Source: Chaetoderma sp. LZ-2023a
Taxonomy: Eukaryota > Mollusca > Caudofoveata > Chaetodermatida > Chaetodermatidae
Assembly: GCA_034401795.1 (NCBI GenBank)
Contig: CM067372.1
Span: 21,876,795 to 21,940,794, forward strand
DNA: 64,000 nucleotides
Direction: 5' to 3'
A program made the translations under genes and the position numbers. The notes beneath the pieces are model-generated. The model did no database searches and was not told the DNA's origin. It saw only the letters and a program-made list of their open reading frames with translations. Positions 20,996-34,790 of this stretch are shown here, piece after piece (the first letter of the stretch is position 1; each line of letters begins with the position of its first letter).

Positions 20996-23988
20996 TTAAA
21001 TATGGTATTCCAGTGAATCACACGACTTGCGCTTAAATCCATACAAAGGTATGTCATAACCTACAGTGGTTGGAAATATATCTGATATATCACTTGACTG
21101 GCCTAACTCTTGTAATTGTAATATATTATTGACATTCTGCTTGAGCTTTGTGTATGCTGTACGTTTCCCTATCTTAAACACAAATGATGTTGAGTCGCAG
21201 CCACTTAATGCATGTACTGTTGGCAAACACAAGAACACATTTCCCCCAGTCTGAGCAGTTATACTGCTGACTGGAATGAATCGCTGACGATTAGTAACTT
21301 TGCCAGCATATCCTCCATGCGTATGTACATTGCTCCTGCCGAACATCCTCGAATAAGCTTTAGCTAGCGCGATGATCTGCAGTAGTATCCTCGTGTCTAC
21401 CTCCTCGTGCGTACTGAATAGTTCAGGACTCTCTGTGACGCCACTGTGATGGACAACTTTGACAATTTATCCATCTTCATACCCTCCAGTAAGACTAATT
21501 GAGTAATCTTCCTCAAGAACATGTGGGCCATTGAGCATTATGTAATTACAAAGAAACTCTGCCAGTGTGGCTTTGTTTCTAGTGTTTCTGAGGAAATTTC
21601 TGTAATTTGGTACACTGCGACTTCTTTGGATGATATAGCACGGTGTGGTATCACCACCTGTACGTCATTCTCATTCAATCTGCTTAATTGAGTGTGCATT
21701 ATCATATCTGTCGAATACTATTGCCACTGATTCAACGTCAAAGTCACCAGTCATCAACATTCTGATTCAATGTAACGTGCTACATCCAAGATTCTCAAAG
21801 CTGTTGAAATGAGTTTCATCGAGTGCCTGAGGAAATGACATTCCATCTGTGATGTATGCGGTGTCAACTTGGTCTATACGAGGCAATGCATAGACTTCGC
21901 TGCACTGAGTTTCTAGCACCTGAGCCAAGTCGGCTTTGCTTGTCTTCCTCATGGGCCCATCATTATTGCAGAGAGCTAATGGCACGGCAGCTAATTCATG
22001 GGTTAACACTTGTTCTAGGCTGACATCTCGCTGCTTTTATACAGCCAATGGTCGCCGGTAAAGTATTTCGGAGTCAATCATCGTCTTATCTACATTTCAT
22101 GTCCTGAGAGCCTTGCACATACTGGCAACGGTGTTGGTGTTTTTGATCGATGATCTGGTCCCCAGTAACTGATTGTTCTGTCGTCGAGAAGTTATTTTTC
22201 AACAAATATCGTATTACACTGCATGGCGTCTTATATGAATTGTCCCATTCCTTTAGCTACTTCTTGTGAGGCAAGCTGTCCTGTTGCTATGTTTACCAGC
22301 TTATTTGGGACGGTGTCAAGATTGCCATCCGTGTCACTCCATGTTCACTATGTCTTTGAATAGGTGTTTGATCTTGGTCACACAAAAAGCCTGAATACCT
22401 CTATGTACTCCGCAGTAATGTGTCTAATCATCAGCCAGCGTATGAGAGCACCTATACGTAGTGTGAATCCGATGACACAGTCTTTGCTTTTCCCTTCATG
22501 GTTTATGGTCTGCTCGAGAGTTGACTTTCCATCAAATGTAGCTTCATTTTGGTAGAAATTGTCCATGGCTGCATCAATAATAGGTGTTCCGTCTGATGAC
22601 TTTATACTATTTAGTCCTTGTGGTATGTACACCCTATCAACCTGCCACAGATGTAAGGAAGTGTCTACCTTGGTCATATGAAACCCAATGTCCGAGAGAA
22701 AAGAGAACATCAATCGACTGTTTGCTTCCAAATTCATGATGTATCTGTAGTGCCAAACCAATGTTATAGCAGTACGTACTTGCTAACACTGTGATATGAT
22801 CTTGTGATATATTGCAATCACTTTAAGACTTTTCATATGCACATCTTCATCGCTACAGTTTACGACATACGACTTACTGTTCAGGCACCACTTCACACAG
22901 GCAAACATTATATTGGGAGCATAGTCTGCATAACCGTCAATATCTGATTTTTCAGCTGAAACGTACACCCTTGACGAATCCTGGATGTCTGTCATGTGCT
23001 TCCTCAGGATACCAGCAGCAGTATGCAATATTTCCATCTCATTCAATGATGTCGCACTTGTGGGTTCACGGGATTCAGACTCACTGTCATCAATCATTTC
23101 TTGTAGGGCAGATGCTTTCATTAGAGCATTAACCACTGTGACTGCAGAACACAATATGTCAGTTTGCCCTTAAAATTTAATACAAACTAATTGGTTGCCA
23201 TAATAGTGGGTTAAAGGCTTTTTTAACATTATTGTTTTATACTGGTCTGCACTACTTACACCGTGTTCAGCTAACACTTTAACGAACTGCGATCCCAACC
23301 TGCTAAGTGTAGTGACTGTTTTGTGTCTAAACACACCCCGTTTGATCTACCTGTTTGATGAGGTCCTCGAAAGCTTTATCATACATTGTTTGTGATTTAG
23401 ATTCCCCAGCCTCTCGTCTTCTAGCAGCTATATTTATTTCAGATATGTAATGCGAGCAACACGCATCATATGCGAACAAGTCAGGGAAAGAAAGCATTCG
23501 AAGGTGAATCGCACTGTCTTCTCTGTTGTCTGTAGCTGCAAGCACTTTATCTCAGGTAGTCTTTCCCATGTCTGTCATTAAATAAGTCAACCTTCCTCCT
23601 CTCTTGTTGGATTCGCTACAGATAAAGCAATCGTTTCTGATTTCAAACCCAATTTCCATCCTAATTCTATGTGCTGAGGTTCCAGGTTGCTGGTCAGTTT
23701 CAGTCAAGAGCAATTTAGGAATGTTAGATTTACTGGTGTATTTGGCCCGACATGACCTATGGAAAGCAACCTGTGACTTCAAACTTAAAATGTCTTCTTG
23801 CAATGGACACAGCGATTAAAAAACCTCGGCTTTCTGCAGCTGGCTAGCCGTTATGATTGCAAGTAAGCCAGCTGATGTCTGGTTGCTAACAACAAATTCT
23901 TTATTCAGGTTGAGTGACTTGAAGCCTATAATGCAATGAGCTGCATTACACGTGCGACGTTTCACTACAGGTGCCTCAATATCCATGG
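20996..23988 (-). pseudogene. Broken gene of an unnamed invertebrate family with FEN1-like 'ALSGCDS' motif
   Basis: A minus-strand series of frames starts at an ATG at 23988 and ends at 20996, about 3 kb, broken by an in-frame TAA after 'LQKAEVF' (near 23820) and several frame changes. In order it shows a Cys/His knuckle ('RRTCNAAHCIIGFKSL'), 'VAFHRSCRAKYTSKSN', 'CFICSESNKRGG', 'DLFAYDACCSHYISEI', an acidic linker, 'SDEDVHMKSLKVIAIYH', 'LTHELAAVPLALCNNDGPM' with 'TSKADLAQVLE', 'ITDGMSFPQAL', and 'PTVHALSGCDSTSFVFKIGK'. From memory, proteins of this pattern occur as large uncharacterised families in molluscs, corals and echinoderms. The last motif resembles the helix-hairpin region of FEN1/PIN-type nucleases. 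Function is unknown; lineage-specific expansion suggests association with a mobile element. Here it is a pseudogene inserted in copy D of the long repeat. Confidence 0.7.
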
Positions 23989-24489
23989 CCAAGTGTAACT
24001 ATTCCACATATTAATGTCTATAGATCTGTAAATATAAGAATGCAGACAAAATTGAATTTATAAGTGAATTTAATATCAATAACATAAATCTTTTTTTCAG
24101 TGTTTCATTTTTCACGCTGATTATGTACTAGCAAATTGCATTATTTCTTTTGTAAAATTTGGGTAAAACAATTTGAAAAATGGTCATTAAAATATTAGCT
24201 ATTGATTGCCAGATATGGGGAACAGCACAAGATATGCCAGTTTGGATATTTATCGGCATTGCCTACATGGCAATAATGGGTACCATGAAATCATCACCAG
24301 AAAACACTAAAGAACATAAAATATTGTAACACAACCATCCATATCATAAATGCCAAATATCAGAGGCATGAAAATAAGAGGTTGTCATTTATTCTAAGAT
24401 GAGTAGGGGTATTCGGCCAAATACTATCCCTGGCCGCTGCACTAATATTCACTAACTCTATGGAGGTGGCATCATTTGCCAAATTTGTT
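23989..24489. other. AT-rich stretch upstream of the broken minus-strand gene
   Basis: No gene, repeat array or inverted terminal structure is recognised. It would contain the promoter and 5' edge of the broken gene or of the element that brought it in. The right limit is where copy D homology resumes. Confidence 0.4.
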
Positions 24490-27090
24490 GATACGCTATT
24501 TATGAATGTGCATAGCAAACGAATTGAGGTTTGTCGAATGTGGCCAGTGTGTAATTGACTACACGCCTCGACACAAACGTATATAGTAAATGATTGATTA
24601 CCCCTAACCTATCCCACAGACAATCACTCGCTTCTGCGGAGTGGCATTAATACATACTTGCAATGATGCAGATCATATTCCTGGCCAGACTGTGTAAAGA
24701 GCAGGTTCAGTTATCCCATTCTCTGTAGCCTGTCCATTGAGGATACTGTTACTGTAATCAGTTGATGCTTGTTAAGATCACCTAACTGTCTACAACATCG
24801 CATCTAACGTACTGTAATTGTTCATATGAACTACAACCATCGGGCATCCAAATCGCTAATCAATGATACAAGTTATTAATTAAAGTGTTTAGCCAGCATC
24901 GATACCATCATTGTGTGCTTGCCATAAAAGGGAGAAAAAACGTCAACAAAGCAATACGTCGATTAATACAACATGTGGCTATATATGATTAGCTACCAAG
25001 GTGTGAATGCGATCTTTGACTGTCTAGCACATGCACACCCACTGCCTTCTGACATCAATACTGACTTTTATTACTGATGTTGTAATCCGAAAACGTAAAT
25101 ATGCCGTCTGATATCAGAATCAGGAGGTGCCTGTTGTCGGATTCAGCATGACACAAATATGGTTCTAAATGTTGGGGAATCCAACGTAGTTATTTTGCAT
25201 AAGATTTGTCCCCAGATGCAATCTAGCTTTCCTATCCTGTCAATCAATAATGCAGATTAAGCTTGCCAAAATCATATTACATTTATATAAGGATATGCGT
25301 TTTATACAAGAGGTGATACTACTTAGATTGGCAAAATGGGTTGATTTAAACATCGTTCAGTGTATAAATAAAATAACTTTTATTTTCACTGGGTTAAAAT
25401 GGTCAACTCTATGTTCAAAATCTCTGTTTTATGCATCGATGCACGCAGGTGTCTGCTGCGTGTGAATCATATGTTATTTGTAATTTCCAAATATTAACAG
25501 ATGCGTAATAAAAGCAGAGGAGTATTATTTAGAAGTCGAAAGTAGGAACTACACGATTGGATCTAGATTTGAAAGACAATACGATTATGTATACATGCTT
25601 AGGATAATTAGGTTTAATGTTTCCAAACAGTCATTACGATTGCTTTCAACACACGGACATGCAACTGTTTTGGTGGCTACTAGTAATATGTTACTTTCAC
25701 CCAGTTAATGTGTTAACGTAAGCAACAACGCGGCCATTGTGCATATATTTCTCAAGGATATGGTACCCGATAACTGCTAATGAGTTGGATGCGTTCCTTG
25801 AGTAAGTGGCCTACCTGACGGGCCAAGGCTATCGCGCACAGTGGATATTGAATCAAAAGTAAATACCTATACTGTAACAGTTCATGATCAAACACATCTC
25901 GCTCACTAACTGTAACAAATGATTCTCGCTATAAATACAGCGTTATTCAGTAATGCTATTGTGCTTAGAAGCGGAATGGCTAGGCGCAGCATTAACAGCC
26001 CAGCGCGTGTTTACACCCATCAGTTGATAGCATCATAATATTGGTGCGTTTAAACTAATCTGCTACGGATTTAGTTCATGTAGTGAAACTCACACCCACA
26101 GGACGGTTACTAGACTATGTGCATCCCCATAATTTTGTCTGACATTTGATCTGTACGGTAGGTTGTTCTAGAAAACGGCCATTGTAGACGCGGCCATATT
26201 ATTTGTCAGCTAGATAAACTGCCAATTCCACAATAGTGTGAGATGTTTGCCTCGAGATTGCGGGCTTATATGCCTTTGCTCACCTGACACTATGCCATTC
26301 TTAGAAGCTAATCTTTTTGAGGTAGATTGTTATAAACTGCTGCAAATACGGCTTAAGTAACCGTTGTCCTTGTGGAATGTCATCAATGTTCGCTTCCAAG
26401 TATTTGATTTATGACTTCCACAACATATTATGTATTTACCCGAAGAAATTGTAGTTATCATAGACAGTTATGGACAAAATTGAGATATCGTAATCTGTAT
26501 AATGCCATTCGGCGCTGGGTGTTTGTTAATGGACTATAGCTGAAGCTAGAAACCGGAATACATCAGTCACATAATGGATTACTACATAGCGAAATGTACC
26601 ATGGATCTAAATTGGCATTAATCATTCCTGCTATATCCAACAGAATGAGATAAATCTTGTTCCCTTGATGATGCTGTTTTATTTATCTATCTGCCGATAG
26701 TCTTTGTAACGGAACCGAAAGCAAGATTATGTTAAGATGGCCAATTGTGACCAAGTCAATGTAATAATAAAATTGTTGTCATAATGTTTACAATACATAG
26801 CATAAATTAGATGCCCTATTCCAAATCACACACTACTAGCTAGGACTCTCCAGGTCCTTTGTGCATACATCTATGTATAATACATGTAGCTACATAGTTG
26901 CACAAGTCAACTGCCTCAATTTTAAGGCAAGCATACTATTCATACCAATTTAGCATGCTGCATGAAAGATGCCAAGAAATACGACAGGTGATACTTTAGA
27001 TTCCAAAGTAGCTATAGACAGATTACGTTTGACTTCGCACTCGATTAACATAACGCATAATAACAGAATGTTATGTCCGAAGGAGTTGAA
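24490..27090 (+). repeat. Long repeat unit, copy D, second segment
   Basis: Three consecutive blocks align with other copies: 24490-24900 with 13320-13740 (A) and 62180-62560 (C); 24970-26440 with 17664-19100 (A); 26470-27080 with 62600-63230 (C), where 'GGATTACTACAT', 'GATGATGC.GTTTTATTTATCTAT', 'GATAGTCTTTGTA' and 'GAAAGCAAGATTAT' are shared. It lacks the Penelope-like insertion found in copy A. No coding sequence recognised. Confidence 0.8.
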
Positions 27091-28996
27091 GGGGGAAGAT
27101 ATAGATCCAATCTGTGATTCACCTGGATGAGCAAGATAAGGAGCATGACCTATTTTGGGGTTATTCTAATGACCTATATTTGGTATCTATACCTTATATA
27201 TTACGTCAGGGGGTGAGGGGGGGGGGGCTTTTCCAATTTGTATTCTATTTTCTTACGAGTGGGGTGGGGATGTCCCCAATATGGTCACGAGGAGAAAAAG
27301 GAGGGCATTCCCATTGTCTTTATTTTTCTATTTATAGATTATCCCCATAGCAGGTGAATATACTGCATTATTGGATGTTCTGTTTTGCCGGTATGAGCCG
27401 GAATTCTTTGACGACATGTACACGGTTTTTAACACTTTTTCCTTGCAGTGTAGATTGTCCTCTTCATTCGAGTGATGGCAATTGCAACATAATTTTCATG
27501 CTCGATCTATTGAGGAATTTGCCGACTGTATGCTTAATGTAAGCCTATTAGCTAGTATTTGAACCCTGCTTATTTGGTATATCGCGTCATAATAGAAAGA
27601 CCACCACACGGCGTCAGCATATTCAATTGTGGACCTGACTCTTGTATTACCGTTATCGGCCTTTGTCTTTGGGGATGCTATGTTGAGATTTATCGTGATC
27701 TTATTCATTAGCAGATGTTTATGTATAGGAAAAGCATGCTTGATCCCAGTAGTGGAGTGTGTATGGCTAATAATTAATTCAACCACTAAGCATTCGGATT
27801 TCTCCCCATCATCCTGACAAAATTCCTCTAGGTGTGTATCACGTGACATGTTTAGGTATTTTCTTTTTGACAGTGGGCATACAAATCACTCGATGGTTAA
27901 CTGGTGTGGTTCTGAATAAATACGAGCGGTCACCAAGTCAATGCGTTTCAATGTATTGCTTCATCCAGATAACAGACTAGATTTAATCATGGTATTGATT
28001 TAAGCAATCCCGCTGACTGTAATGCCATATGTGTCTAACAATCGGGATATACATCAGAGCGGATGTGCCACACATTACTAGCTATTAAGTCGACAGTGAG
28101 ACACGTGGCACGATTTCAAGTGGAATGATGAAGATAACTGCATTGAATTCATGTTAATCATGACTGAAGGCATGTGATGACTGATGCGAATGAAAGTGTG
28201 CCATGCTATCGCTGTTATCGATGTTATATAAACAGGGGGACGGATGGCCTTGGTGCTCAGCACCTTCCCACTCAAAGCTCCTGAGCCTACACGAATGGCA
28301 TGCACTTAATTCTATACTGGTTTTAACACATTAAATACTTTAAAAACTAATGACTGAATTATTGGTTCGAATGAAGGAATCCATAACCTTAGTCATGGGC
28401 TGCGGCAGATGGGATACCACGCATCACCCTGACGTAAATTAACCTGTAATGTTGTGCGAATCATGGACAGTGCAGAACATTTGATACACCTCATAGCTGT
28501 ACTCCAAGATGCAGCCCTAGCCCATGTCTGACAGCCGTACTTTTGAAACATGACATGGCCTTAGCACGGGTGTGTTTAATGCTTACGATAAACTCTTAAC
28601 ACTACGGCCTAGACAACACTTGCTATGCTAGTCAGTGTTATGTGGCAACCCGTCAGCATACAATGCATCCATTCACAACATTTGTTTACATCATACAAAT
28701 AATTGTAAAATTACCAGCTGGATAACTATGTTTTCACGGTTACTGAACCCTGATAGTAAATCACACTGGCCAAAGATAATTAGTTACAGTAACACACTTA
28801 TAAGATGTGGCAAACGATGTGGGTACATTACATTTGAACGGCACCCGTCTTTGCTGCGTCTGTTAAAACTACTTGAAACGACAAGGATAAGAATTGTTTA
28901 TGATGGTAAGTGAACCGTAGACATAGGTCAGACTGGCCAATCATTGAAACAGTTTTACCCTATGATGTATTCATTCACCAAATGTTCTAACTAACT
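27091..28996. other. Unassigned stretch
   Basis: Nothing is recognised. A run of G (about 27211-27229, GTGAGG then ten Gs) and short frames without domain content are the only features. Three 'ACTGGCC' occurrences (28766, 28931, 29134) cluster here and in the next stretch, without other obvious periodicity. Confidence 0.4.
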
Positions 28997-29089
28997 TCCA
29001 GAGCATCGTTTCAAGACCATTTCACATATTATAGAGTTAGAACATTTAACTATATAATATGTGAAACGGTCTTGAAACGATGCTCTGGA
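28997..29089 (+). repeat. Near-perfect hairpin, 37-nt arms
   Basis: Arms 28997-29033 and 29053-29089 are reverse complements with one mismatch (a possible G-U pair if transcribed), around a 19-nt spacer. The arm begins TCCAGAGCATCGTTTCAAGA. The spacer also contains short complementary ends (GTTA...TAAC). It could be a foldback produced by template switching, the core of a small inverted-repeat element, or a small-RNA precursor. The sequence alone does not distinguish these. Confidence 0.93.
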
Positions 29090-30629
29090 TAGCATTGTCT
29101 ATACTGCCCAGTGACTCAATAAATGTAGGTCGCACTGGCCTACATTTGATGGATAATACACCAGTATTGTGTGATGCACTCAGACACCAACTATGGCTAC
29201 TAAAAGTAAAAATAATCATGATACTAATGCATAATCACATATTTTCTTTGATGTTCTGTAAACCGTGGGGCGTAGGGTACATTGCCACATTTGTTAATAT
29301 ATAAACTTTCTTATAGCCAATAATAAATCCATGAATCAAGTTTGGATAGTCTAATGAAAGATGAAAACTTATACTGCCTCGATAATGTATTATTAATTAC
29401 AGTGCAAAAGGTGACCTTTGACCCATAGTATTCAGAATTGAGGCCATACCGACCTAGTTCTTACATTGGTTGTGGCATATGGCCGAATGTACCCAGACAA
29501 TTAGCTAGAAATCAATAGTTCACCAAAATATTTTTCTCCACATTGGGCTGCATATGGTAAAGGTTGCTTTCATCGAATCAATGACAATGCATATACCAGA
29601 TGCTCGCCGTCACATTTTACCAGGTTTGGTTTAAATCTCTCTAGAAATAGTGAACCATGCCACCATTGTATGCATAGATGGATTGATAAGAAACTGTGAG
29701 CAATCGCCAGAGCTGAGCTGACTGACAAGTCAGCTGAGTTAAAATAAACGTAGCCATTGCACTGATCTAAATGTCAATGTTTCTGTGACTACCGTGTATA
29801 TGTCACATCACTGAAAATAATTGGGGATTGAACTATTTAGGGCCTATGATGTGTGACGTCACAGTATATGTGTGATGTCAGACCATTCCTGATTTAATTA
29901 ATTTATGGAACATGGATATGATGGGTTAATCCAGTATTATCATTTATTCCCGCTCCACTGTCCATGTATTCCATACCTATGATCATGAAATAAACATCTG
30001 ATCGGGTAGTTCCCAATTCATATGCTAATTAGGCTCTTGGCTGTAACTGATTGCCACAGAGTATAGAATTGTTTGATCTGCCCTAGCGGCCTAAGTCCAT
30101 CCCACTATGCAACTCGGTGAACTATTGATAGATCTAGTGTTTTTGAAGTCAATGTTTGCACGGTAGACCAGGCATCAATATTACTTGAAATTAACATGGC
30201 ATATTCATTGTGATCGGAAAATAGTTCCTCTAGATTTTATTATATTGGTCAATTTAATTGTATAATTATAATTTTTTCTTGTATAATTATTGTTTCTGAG
30301 ATTCTATTTTCCAGTGAATTTTATCAAATCTTTATATGATAAGGTTGTCACCATCTTTAGGCATTATTTGGATGTCGGCGTATTTATGCATCAAACCATG
30401 TGCTCGTTCATTTATCACGTGACAGTGTTTTGGTGGGAATATCGCCAGCTCCCACTCATCAGTTCGAAACATATCTCTAAGCGGCTCATACGTCAGCTAG
30501 GAGCCGCTTATTTTCAAGAGTCCAAGAACGCACCATGTAAAATGTTAACATAATAGTGTACCTGTGTCGTCTCGTCATTGCCATCGTCTCAGTGTAATCA
30601 TCGTCATCAGCCATCAGTCCATTGTATCA
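29090..30629. other. Unassigned stretch with a short hairpin
   Basis: No gene is recognised. A perfect 10-bp stem TAAGCGGCTC (30478-30487) with GAGCCGCTTA (30501-30510) closes a 13-nt loop and is followed by TTTT. It does not match the histone 3' stem-loop. Isolated short hairpins of this size can arise by chance. Confidence 0.4.
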
Positions 30630-30850
30630 CCCGTGACGTGATCAATTTAATCGTCTTCAAACCAAATCCCAAAGCAAGCGGAACCTGGTGCCTTGCTTGT
30701 GTGGGTAGAAGTCTACCTCCTCTACCCGTGACGTCATCAATCTCATCACCTTCAGACCAAATCCCAAAGCAAGCGGAACCTGCCACCTTGTTTGTTCGGG
30801 TAGGTAGAACTCTATCTTTTCTACCTGTGATGTCGTCAATCTCGTCATTT
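30630..30850 (+). repeat. 95-99-bp tandem repeat, about 2.3 copies
   Basis: Copies start at 30630, 30725 and 30824 (partial) with CCCGTGACGTGATCAAT-like sequence. The first two also share 'CCAAATCCCAAAGCAAGCGG'. The open frame through them (30578-30892) shows a matching protein periodicity but starts and ends arbitrarily and has no recognised domain. The second copy contains a perfect TGACGTCA palindrome. Confidence 0.85.
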
Positions 30851-33369
30851 TCACAACGCTTTCATCCTTCTGAAATGTTCAGACTTTATTAGCGATTGCT
30901 GCAATCTTTCCGATTCTCCGCCATCTTTCGGCCTCGATCTTCTGTATCGGTATCTAAGCCGAGTTATCACACGAATTATCTCTGTGTCTTCGAGCTTATC
31001 AATTCAATATCTCTGATTATCTTAGTGGCTTCGACCTTACCGTTCCTATTTCTGAATACAGAACATTCTTCCGGTTTCATCATCCATTTCTTCACGTGTG
31101 TTTTCACTCCCGGTGTCACGACAGATCTGATCTTCATCTGTTCGCCTTCATTCTGTGACCGGACTTCTGTATTCAGCACATTCAAGGTATCTAAGTTTTA
31201 ACTGTGATTTCTCAAGATTATTTACCATACCCCCCCCTCCCCCGACAAACTCGCGTGGTGCAGAGACTGTCCAGATTTTTACTTATGTAACCAAATTTCA
31301 AAATAGTCTATAAGTAAGTTTCCATACTCATTTTTGAAATATTTCTATTTAAATTGATTGAATATTTGTTTCATTTTGTTGTTATTACGTCATTTGTCCA
31401 AGTTCAAATTACCAACACTCATTCAGTAATCAGCATATATACGTGGTTCATTTCTAGTTCCAAGGCCTGAGTAACCAATCAACCAATTCATAACGTACGT
31501 TCTAGGTTGGTTGAGTGGTTCATCAGTATTTTGAATTACCCAATACATCACATTATTATTATTATTATCCTACCGACTAGCGGTCAACTCGCTATTAAAA
31601 TCCCATTGAACTTGTAATGCATACTCCTTGAATTAAAATATGCATTCACTTTGATTACAAGTTTGCTATGCTATTTGGTGATTGCATCTTTAATAAATTA
31701 CCCCTTAATGAAAACTAAGGGCTGATTGATTAAAATTTCCCCCATCAGATTTCCCCCAAAACATTTTCTTTCCCCTTATTTACATATTAATTTATTCAGT
31801 TTCTATATCCACGCATATAATGCATCACTTGCGTTTTTAAAAATATAATAAATATAGCGTTAGTTCATTACACCATTCATGCTATATCCTTATCAATTCA
31901 TTTACTTTTTTATCATCTATGTAATGAATGAATGATTAAAGTAGGTTTTTTTTGTTTTCATAGTTTTATTTACAGAATTTTCTCTACCGCAAGTAGATTA
32001 ACCATCAATTAGTATCATTCCCAGATAGACGGATTTTCTGGTTCTGGTAAAGAAGTTTAAACCGCTCTTCTCTGTTGAAAGAGAGATGGGAACTGTTTAA
32101 CCCTAACTGCTAGAATTTGAATCGATGTATATCTGGATTGATTGGCCATAATTTTTCTCATTACGATTACAACAACATTAGATAGCTCAAGGATATTATT
32201 GTGGTCGGTTAATGAGGAGCTTTGGTGGTGACTGAGCAACGAGCAACTTTGACCAAGTCAGACATATCTGAATTGTGATCATAACATGATCAGTGGTATA
32301 TTGTTACTATTGGGACATATGAGCTTTAAGTTTAATTCGGAAAGATCATCACCATTGTTTGCCATTATTCGATTCCAGCAATCTAATTTGAGTTACAGCC
32401 ATGCCCATACCCTGTCCTATCTCCCCAACTTCTTTCATTAAATCCGGAATCCTTTACATTGATTCAAAATCCTTCCTATGTCACATAGAGCTGGTGTCCT
32501 GATATTATAAAATCTACAGCAGCAATATCCCTGTAATTCTTGATCCATTGATACTAAACATTCGAGCCATTTAATTTGCACCACTTTGGGCGATTTCCTG
32601 TTAATTTAAAACTTCTGATCCAGTCATCAATAAATTTGGTACTTATTATTGCCCGGCTTTTGAGGTCATAGAGGTCGAATTAACACGTGGGTTGACCTGC
32701 TCGTCCAAACATCATAGACTGTTAAGCCTTATAACCCCTAGATTTGCTTCCATAGCATAACCATACTTTCTAGGTCATGACCTTGAAATAACCATAGGGT
32801 CAAATTTGACATATTTGACCTAGATAACTCGACATTCCTATGATAGGACAAACATAAGAAGCGCGTATTCTGAGAATGTACGCTTGTTACCGTATTGGAT
32901 CGGGCAAATCGGTATTCACAATGGCATATCAAAGCAATATTCTTAATAAGAAAATCCATAATTCAGTTATGCTACCACTGCATGCCTGGCTCAGCTGCAA
33001 TTGTCTCAGTCAATCCTTTGATTATATCACACTTATTCTTATCCGTGTCCCTCGCTCTCACCGCGTTTTCGTAGCTAGATATATTTCTGCACAAGTAGCC
33101 GCAACTACCATAATACAGCCACTAGTATCATGGCGAGGAGACGAATGTGGCTCTGCCGGAAATGTGTGAAATTTGATAGACTTACAGACCGATTGTTATT
33201 TAGACCAACCATCAGACTGTCTGACTTTATATATTAGTTGTGAGTCGCAACAATGTATACAGGTGTTACATTTTCAGGCAAGACGCTATAGCTGATGGAT
33301 ATAGTCGTTTGTTGTTACCTTCGCCTCGTATGGCCTAAATGGAAGGGCCGTTGCTTCCGGGTGTGAGTC
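30851..33369. other. Unassigned stretch
   Basis: No gene or element is recognised in 2.5 kb. Minor features are a C-run near 31229-31245 and a short ATT triplet run near 31553-31567. Frames present are short and lack domain content. Confidence 0.45.
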
Positions 33370-33503
33370 TCTCTCTATTTCTCTATCTTTGTCTCTCTCT
33401 CGCCCGCTCGCTCCCTCCCTCCCTTCCTCCCCTTCCTCCCTCCCTCCTTCCCTCCCTTCCCTCCCTCCATCCCTCCCTTCCTCCCTCCTCCATCCCTCCC
33501 TAC
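33370..33503. repeat. CT / CCCT polypyrimidine microsatellite
   Basis: About 130 bp of CTCT and CCCT/TTCC units immediately precede the left candidate LTR. It is of the same type as 2176-2500. Confidence 0.93.
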
Positions 33504-33506
33504 CTG

Positions 33507-34790
<1,284 letters not shown>

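Noticed and set aside
30478-30510. Histone-mRNA-type stem-loop or RNA gene
   Set aside because: The stem is perfect (10 bp), but its sequence differs from the histone element and no gene lies upstream.
30578-30892. 104-codon frame over tandem repeats
   Set aside because: Its periodicity is explained by the 95-99-bp DNA repeat. There is no known domain and no sign of codon constraint.
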